64,000 bases of DNA. Source: Gymnothorax reevesii. Taxonomy: Eukaryota; Chordata; Actinopteri; Anguilliformes; Muraenidae. Numbering within the stretch: position 1 is the first letter of the stretch; each line of letters begins with the position of its first letter. A program made the translations under genes and the position numbers. The stretch spans positions 71,152,607 to 71,216,606 of the forward strand of contig CM056586.1 in assembly GCA_029721435.1 (NCBI GenBank), in the 5' to 3' direction. Below, one piece after another: positions 54,101-63,387 of this stretch. The notes under the pieces are model-generated. The model did no database searches. It saw nothing but the letters and a program-made list of their open reading frames with translations, and was not told where the DNA came from.

Positions 54101-57100
54101 AGGAGCAGACAGAGGATTGGTTCATCTGACTTTATTGAAATAAAGCTGGTAGTCAAATGGTCTGGTTCTTCAGCAATCAGGATTATAGCGGCACCAAAAC
54201 AGTAGGCGAGATCAGAGTTGACAAACTGGCAGAAATCCAGAAACAAGGCGGGCAGAATGCAGCTCGAGGGAGCTGCCCAATCAAAAATCAAAATACTGTT
54301 AGAAAGTCAAAGACCAAAAAAAAAGGGAAATTACCAAGAATACAAAGTCTTGTAAGTTACAAGCAAAATCCACAGAGACAGACTCCCAATATAACAAAAA
54401 ACAGGAGCTCATAATAGCGACCCAAAGACTCAGTGAGACTCAAAACAGGGGTGACAAACACACGAATGAACAAGGAAATGACAGGATGCAGAGGGCGAGT
54501 GGAGAACAGGAACTAGAACGGAGACATACGGGAAACTAGCAGGGACAATGAAATAATGAAAACACTGGTGACATTAACCCTTTGAGCGCCACAGGCAACT
54601 ACAGTTGCCCAACGGTGTAAGATACCAAAACTAGATGCTGTTGAAAACCTATCATGGGACAACTTGTTTAAAAGAGGCTCCCGCATGTCGCCACATGATA
54701 GGTTTTCAACAGCTCAGGATAATTACATTCTTAATTCCTTGAAAATGTATTCGGCGCTCAAAGGGTTAAAGAGAAACCACAATGATGTCATCCCACAAAT
54801 GAAAGACCCTTCAACTACCGTGGATATTATGGGATTGGCTAAATCCATATGAGTCAAACAAGAACAGCAAATAAGCTGTGGCTTATCAAGAAAATCACCA
54901 GTTATGTTCAGCAACCTTTTGAGCGACAGTGTAAACCAGTAAAGATCTAGGATTAGATAAACTGGGTCTGCCAAGTGCCAACAGAAAATCATATAAAAAT
55001 AAATAGTGAACAAATAAAAAATTTACACGGTTTTTATTGAAGCCCATTTGCTTCATGATTTTTCAAAGCCAAGTTCCAAAGATATTTTTACCACAACGAG
55101 GCCTTGCTTAGAATGGGTGCCTCAAAAGGATTCTATGGAATAATATTGATGTATTTTTCTGGCTCCCTTATTAAATTATTACATTTATTGACTCGTGTAA
55201 ATCCCATTGTGCCCACGTTACCGCTTGGGAGTGTTGGGCCTAGAAGAGGCCAATAAAGCTTTTTCTGATCCTGCTGTATTTCACGGCTAACCGTTAAATC
55301 CTGCTGCAGACACAATAAATACCTTAATGCAGCTTCTTGAGTTGAATAACTGATTGAACTAGAAAAGCACTCAGAGAGCGCAGACCTCCGCCAGGGGGCA
55401 GCAAAGCCAAAAGCACGGCGATTGGAACTCCGGCCCAGTGGAAAGACTTGAAATCTTGAACTTTGGCGTATATCTCAGCAGTACTTTGGCCTAGATATGC
55501 CAAAATTTAATCACCTCTTCCTTGAGTTAATACCCACCAACCCTGAAAATTTTGTCAAAATCCGGCCATAAGTTTTTGAGTTATGTTGTACACAAACAAA
55601 CCAACAAACAAACGGCACCAAAAACATATACCTCCTCGGCGGAGGTTAACCAGTGAATGTGATAATGTGGCTGGACATGCAGAGTTCAAACCGTTCTTTT
55701 CAAGGAGTGAGTATTTCTATGGACAAATGTAATTCAGGGCAAATTCAGCGATATATACTCAGCAACAAAAGTTTCTGTGACACCATTTATGTGTATGTTA
55801 TAAATGACACGCAAAGATCTCAATGCAATCAATATGTTTATTTAACAGGAGAAACACTGACTTTCCAGTGCCAACGTCACTCAAAACGAAAAATGTCATT
55901 TTCATGCGTCATGAAGCACTTGTCTGACGTCTAACCAATTGTGACCTTCACACTTCAATACCGGGTGTGACTTCCTCGTGCCATGATGCAAGCAACGCAT
56001 CTCCGGCGCATGGACCGAATCAGATGTGCCAGAAATTGCTGTGGGATGTCATTCCAAATCTGACGTAGACGTTGTCGCAATTCCTGGAGTGTAGCTGGCG
56101 GGTTATCCAACCCCCGCAAACGTCGATCCATCTCGTCCCAAAGATGCTCGATTGGGGACATGTCTGGGGATCTGGCTGGCCATGGCAGGACATTGACATG
56201 TTGTTGCATCAGATACTGCTGTACAATCCTTGCAACGTGTGGTCTGGCGTTATCATGTTGCAGCGTTATTCCGTAACGCTTACGTATACACGTAAACGAC
56301 CATCACATCGGTTAAGCATGAATCTTGATTCATCAGTGAAGAGTACAAGATCCCACTGACGTTGGATCCACCGTCGATGTTGTTGTGCCCACTGTAGACG
56401 CAGTCGTCGATGTTGTACTGTGAGTATTGGACGTCTTGCTGGCCGACGTGGGACAATGCCAAAATGACGGAGACGGCGACGGATTGTCTGTGCAGACAGT
56501 CGCCTCAAACCAGGTATCGTTCTTGCAGTTATGGTTGCAGGTTGGAATCGATTTCGGAGATGGGTTGTTCGAATCCAGTTGTCCTGTCTGGGAGTGGTTA
56601 CTCGTGGACGGCCGCTGCGAGGACGGTCTCTGACATGTCTTGTCTGCTGATGACGCTGCCATAAGTTCCAAATGGTGTTTCGGTGGACATTCAGGCGATG
56701 AGCAACTTCCCTCTGCGAGGTTCCGGATTCAATCATCCCAATGGCCCTCCACCGATCATTTTCAGACAGTCTTGGCATTTAGAGGGTAGAGTTCCTGATC
56801 CGAAATGGCTGTGTTTTCGATAAGCGATGCTTCCGTCGTTCATCAGGCACAATGTGAACATTCCAAAAATTCTCCTCTTTTATTGCCATCCACAAGCATG
56901 ATTTACGCACATTTTCACGTGCAAAGTCATTTTCTCGCATTTTCATGATTTCCATTTCAATGTTGTGTTTACGTGTACTGTTTCAGTCTGATATCACCAT
57001 GTATGACAATTTCATAATTGCGTTATGAAAAAAAATTAACAATATTGGTGTCACAGAAACTTTTGTTGCTGAGTATATTAAAGAGCAAAGAACAACACAT

Positions 57101-60100
57101 GGAGGTGCTTCATTTTTGGAACTATTCATTTCTTATTCACCACCAAGGGATCGCACAATTTACTTTCCATGGCAAAAAATGAGATTTAGAATGATAATTT
57201 GTGTGAAAGCTGCTGGTTAGATGAATTGGCGAGCTGCCCCAGACGTGTCCCCGCCTATCACCCTTCGTCAGGTGGGAGAAGCTCCAGCAACCAGAGTGAG
57301 GAAAACACAGTTCAGATAATGGATGGACAGTTTAAATAAGCCTCCTGTCACTAGCCAAATGAATATTTTTAGGATTATTTGATCTTCTCTCTAAACTGTG
57401 GGAGGAGGAACTCCCTAATTCTATCAGTAAAAACACAAGGACGGTGGAAAGTAACATGTTCTGCATAGACATCACTAACACCCTTTAATCACATGTCAAT
57501 CACCAATACTCAGGCAAAATTTCCAGGATCATTTACTGGGCATCAAAAACTAATATCACTGTGACATGGCTGTACGTTTTCCTCATTAACACACAGACTT
57601 ATGACACACCAGGGCGCTTATGGAAACCTGTAAAGATTGCAATTCTCAAGTTATACGCTTGGCTCTGACAGATGGTTCCAAGATCCATAAAGGGAAATCA
57701 ATAAACTACGTTTACTATATTTGCTGCTGTCAGTTGATGCTTTCTGGTTAAGCTCAAGTAATTGCTGACAGTGACGTGCCCAAGTCATTACTTTTACAAT
57801 GTTCAATTACTCCTTTGCCAAGATCAAAAGTGTGATAAAAACTGTGAAAGCTTTTTACAGTCTGAAAAGATGTACAGTTGCTTACAGGATCCAGATGGCA
57901 CCTCAAAAAATATTTTGTGTCCTTTAACAAGTCCAAAAAGGACTTCTTTACAAAAATATCCGGAGGTCACATTTCAGGACACACAACACGCCCAGCTAGT
58001 GGAAACCTCTATATGAGTCGAGATCCAATCTCTCTTATGAGTGAAGACCATTCTTGGCACGTAAAGATTTGTGTATAAAATATAAAGCATTTATTCATAC
58101 TTGAAGGGTTAGGACCAAGATTGTGGCTAACTCTGTTCTCTGAATTCAATGCACTTTCAGCATACATACATTTTGCTCTGAATAGCTTTAGACCCAGGTC
58201 TAAAATAATATTCCAGGTTCTTTGCTATTTTATCACAATAATATTGGTTCCGTTCCTAGAAAGGGTACAGCACAATATGCACTCTGTGTGTTCCAAGTGC
58301 GGGGACACAAATATATGCAGTACATACATATATCAGGATTACATTGTGAAATATTACTATTGTTATGTATGAGTGTTTTATGTAAAGCACTGTATATAAT
58401 TTATAAATGGAGATTTGTTGCATACTATTTGTGCTGCCTTATCTTTCAGCTATTTGTTTATTTAGTATATCATTTAGCACCCTCTGGTGGTATGTCTGTA
58501 GAAAAAACATGATTTGGTGCAATACCACTTGTTTGAGATGAAATAGACTAAAGCTTTCTAGAAGTTTCTGGCTTCTTCTTGCCTGTAGGGGACCAGATCA
58601 CCCAGGACTCCTGTAGATCTTTCCAGAATGTTCCTAGTCTATATAAATGCTGTGATTTTGTTCATTTGAAGAGAGTTTTTGTTTTGGCATCAAAGTTGCA
58701 TTGTGGCATTTGAGAGTTATTATAAAATTAAACAGTGGATTATTTGTAGAAATTCTTGGACATAATCAGTGAAGAATAAATTTGTTCAAGTTGTCATTTC
58801 TGGTTTTCTTTGTTGTGATTTTCAAGTCATAACATTATTGCACAGTTTTTATCAAACGTAATTCAAATATCACGGATTGCATTGGACTGTTACTTTATCG
58901 ACCCGAATACGGCAATCTTGGGAATGACGTATATATCTGGATAAGAACCTATTTTTGGATGATGGAAATTCCTGAAATTTTTGTATGATGTAACCATCAT
59001 TTAATGGAGAACTCCTTCAACACGCACTGTGTCCAGTTAGAGAGGAGTTCTTGTTTTTGTAGTTGGCAACTGAAAATTCACTTAAGATGTTTGGATTATT
59101 CCTCAGCTGCAGGCCTAATGGAACATTAGGCCTTCAACCTCAGATACTCTTTACCTTTGCTAGCTATGTTATACTAACTGAATGATGTATTTAGAGGACC
59201 TATTATGCTTTTCTTCTGTTATAATAGTCTTAGAAGTCAAAAAAAGATATAAATCCATTGTGTGTTCACCTATTAATATTTTTTCATTCCAAAGCCAAGG
59301 TTGAAACAACCTTGGCTCTGACTGGCAAGCAAACAGAGCCATTGGCCCTGTGTGTCAACAGAGAACGACCATATCAAAATTCTCTGGCTACGGGCAACAA
59401 TCTCTAAATAAAAGGCTGATATGGTAGCTGGCTATTAAACTGCACAATGAGTATGAAAAGGCAAGGTCAGTCGTCTAACCAAGAGTGAAGATGGTAGTTG
59501 TATTCAGGAACAGGTTCTACATGCGATTGCCATAAAACTTTAATGACACTTGGAATTCAGCTTGCTAATAAACTGCGCAATTTGTACAGAAAGATAGCTT
59601 CATGCTAGATAAGGAATTTTGAGAATGACTCTTCAATATCAACATAGACAACCAAGCCATGCAAGTTTAAGTAATGTTACTCTTGGAATTCAGTTTAAAT
59701 ATTAACTGTAATTGGAAATACAGTATGTACTTAGCTAGCTATAGATTCTCCTGGAAAATAAATTTAAGCCACCTCTCCTTTGTGACATTTGACTTGCAGA
59801 AAATTAAGACATTTCACAGTATGAAGGTTGTTGGAGTCAGCGACAGAGCACTTGGAGTTCTAGTCGGAAGAAAAGTCAGCTTTTATAAGTGACTTTTCCT
59901 GAAATTTAAATAAACTCTTTTGTTGGCAGAGCTAGTTGTTCATGTTGGCAGCGCTAGTCTTATGGTACGGCTCCATAGCGAAGAATTGCCTCTTGAAAAT
60001 TCTTTTGAGCTGCCATTTAGGTCCAACTCCTCCTCAGATTCCGCAACAGATACCATTTCAATGTCACTTCCCATCATTTTGATCAATGTTTTTGAGAGAT

Positions 60101-63100
60101 GATGAGCAAAAAAACGAAACAAGCTGCAGTATAGACTAAACGTTTGCTGTATATGAGCAATCCTGAACAAAGGAAATTGTGGAAAATGACATCATGTGCG
60201 TCGACGAGCCAAACTATTCCAGAAATAGCTGAACCTTTCCATATTTGGGTATCAGAAAGAGCAGATTCTCAGCTTTTTGATGTATAACCTGAAGTAATTC
60301 AATGGTCTTAGTAACATGGTTGCGGAAAATTTGACAACCTGTCATATCTGACTGGCATTTGGCAGTGCCGTCAGGGAAGAGATAATCACAGTATTCCATA
60401 GTGTGCAGGTTTGGACCCACATTAAGTACACAGGCCACACCTTATGACTACAACAGGGTCAGAATAAATTAGGCTCACCTTTCTGGAACAAATAGGACTA
60501 CAGTCTCTAGACTCATAATTTGGAATATGTTTTTTTCTCCCAGCTTTAATACACTTAAAAAGCAAAGATCAATTCATTTTAATGTAATCTTTATCACACT
60601 CAAAAAACTTTAAAAAAGCATTGCTGGGTCACCAAAGGAAGACCATCCAATTAAATACACCTCTCAGTTATTTCACTGTGGCAGGCAAATTACAGTGACT
60701 AGATTTCCATGCAAAGCTATTAACTTCCTTTGATTTCACCTGTTTCTCTATAACTGATAGTAAGTATTCGAAAGATAAATAAAAGTTTATGAAGACAAGA
60801 CTAAGTCAAAATGTCTAGACAATTTATGGTCTGTACGGAATTGTGGGAAATTTGTTGCAGGGATGGGCAGTGGAATGGTCAAGTTGCTGCTATAAAGGTC
60901 ACTGTGAATGAGTTGAAGACTGTGCGTCTATGAGGATCTGTTGTCAAAGGCAACTGATGATGTCAAAGAAACTGTTCGTGCCAAATTCAGTTTGAAAGAG
61001 CAATGGCTGATGTGGAAAGTGCACATGGCCAGCCGACCAAAGTGTGTAACTCACTCATTCAATCGGTCACTAACTCATGGAATCAAATAGAATCAAATTA
61101 AAGAATCAAATACACAACTAACATTGTACCACATTATCAACTCAGGAAATTTTACTGGACTCAGGCAGAAGCAGGTCTTTTACCTCGCAGTTTCATGTGC
61201 CTATTTGATGTGAAGTTAAATCTGCCATCATTTTAGCAGCCTGCCAAGGGGAAAATGCACTTAGCTTTTGACTGCAATGGAGGATGATATTCTCTATTCT
61301 TAGTTTATTACACTATACTCAAAACTCATCTATTCCTCAATTAAGCCACATATTTCATACCTGTAGAATCTTTAGCCTTTTATTGTGCTTTATCTATCTG
61401 AAATGAAACCATCTCTAAAATTGATTTGACTCCATTTTCATTCATGGTTAAGACACAGGTAATAGCTCAGCTAATAACCCTCTCTTGCTCTAGCGCCGAA
61501 TTGTGAACGTGTTTCTAGAATAAATGATCATGATATGGGGACCTGACATACATGCTTCTGGTCCCGAGCATTATTTCATAATATGTTGTGGTAGCTGATA
61601 GACACACGTTCTTTCTCGTTTAGTCCTTACCTTGTCTCAGATTCCGCACTACACTTCGGAGATAACAGTTCAAAGGACTTGGTGAATTTCACCACCTGCA
61701 ACACATTGAAGCAAAAGTCCCTAAATACTTCTTATTGCATTAGCAAGCCACATTTAGTGTTATTTTTTTTAAATGCTTTGGTGATATAAATGACGGAATA
61801 TTTGCACATTCCTTTTAGTCTCTAACTGAAACTGCAGCTCAAAACAAGTTAGAGCAGTGGTTTAAGGTGTCGAAACAAAACAACTGAACTGTGAGTTGCG
61901 AAGAGAAATCCAAAGGATGCGAACATCAAACTGGGGAACAATGTGTGGTATGGACAGTATGGAGTGGGGTTTGAATGCAGAGAATAGGGCACAGGGTATG
62001 ACAATCGAAAATGGGCTATGAATATAAAAATACAAATGAAGACCACAAAGGAAATCAGAGCACAAATTTAGCAATTTTTGTATATTTTATATATCATATA
62101 TTATTATTATATTTTATATTTTTGCATATTTTTTCAGTGCTTTGTTTCTAAGATCGTTTTGAATTTTTAAATTCATCATTTCTCCACAACGTGAAAATGT
62201 GACTCCAGTCATTCTTCCGTTGTGGTCAACAAATATCAAAAATAGAGAGCGCGTTAACCCTTTGAGCGCTGAATACATCTTCAAGGAATTAAAAATGTAG
62301 TGATCCTGAGCTGTTTAAAACCTGTCATGTGGCAACTTGTTTAAAGAGCTCCCGCAGGGGAGCTCTTTTAAAAAAGTTGCCACATGATAGGTTTTCAACA
62401 GCGTCTGATTTTGATATCTTACATCATTGGGCAGCTATAATTTCCCACAGCGCTGAAAGGGTTAAGAAGAGAGAGAGGCATATAAATGAGCTTAGTGTAG
62501 TATGAATTTGACAAGTCAGATACAAGAAGGTCTAATAGGGAAGAGACCTTGAATATATAAAGTTGGAAGATGAATTGTTGAGTAAATTGTACGCGTGAGA
62601 TGCGAATCATTGGAAGCGAAGTGTGAAATACATAAACAGATGCGTACTGGTGACTCAATATCCTCCAGCAGTTGCACTGAGCAGCGCTCGCACTTCAGCA
62701 GCGTCTGGGCTCGGTGCATTATCTTCCGCACGATCTTCTCCAGATCTGTCTGCTCCTCAAACAGGTCGTTCACCACTTCTAGCAGAGCCTGTACTCGACA
62801 AAAAAGCAAAAAAAAAAAAAAAACGCCCACAGTCTGTGTCTAACAGTGCACTCAACACATCTAGTGGTACTTCTATCAAATCTGTGAAACTTCTCACAAG
62901 GCTGCTGTTAAGTGTTCTAAAAAATTTCAAGCCCCAAGATGCCATTGTAATATCAGAAATGCGTCCTGGCCACACAGAAATAAAGATTCATCATAGTAAA
63001 TTATCAAAACGGTCAGATGTGGTGGCTGCATATCCCCTCCCACCATTTTGCAGATAAATCTTTTGCACTTTGAAGGTGGTCAGTTACCCAGCTAATCCGG

Positions 63101-63298
63101 TCAAAAAATCCATTCCAGTGTGCAGGCAAGATGGTGATCGTGATAAGCTATTACTCTCTGTGCCGTCATGTTCTCTATCCCTACTCCCCCATCAGAGATC
63201 AATACAGTCACCTCTGAGAATGCCTGCGGATGCCTTCCGGGTGATTTATGCCTGAGATCTCACACAAACTGCAGCCAGCCCTCCCCCGGAGAGAAAGG

Positions 63299-63348
<50 letters not shown>

Positions 63349-63356
63349 GTGTGCGC

Positions 63357-63387
<31 letters not shown>

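Noticed and set aside
56333..56671. Ser/Thr-rich frame over the mariner transposase
   Set aside because: Frame shadow of the transposase coding strand.
62595..63057. Plus-strand frames of 82-144 residues near exon 2
   Set aside because: Antisense of pde11a window exon 2, then random intron sequence.
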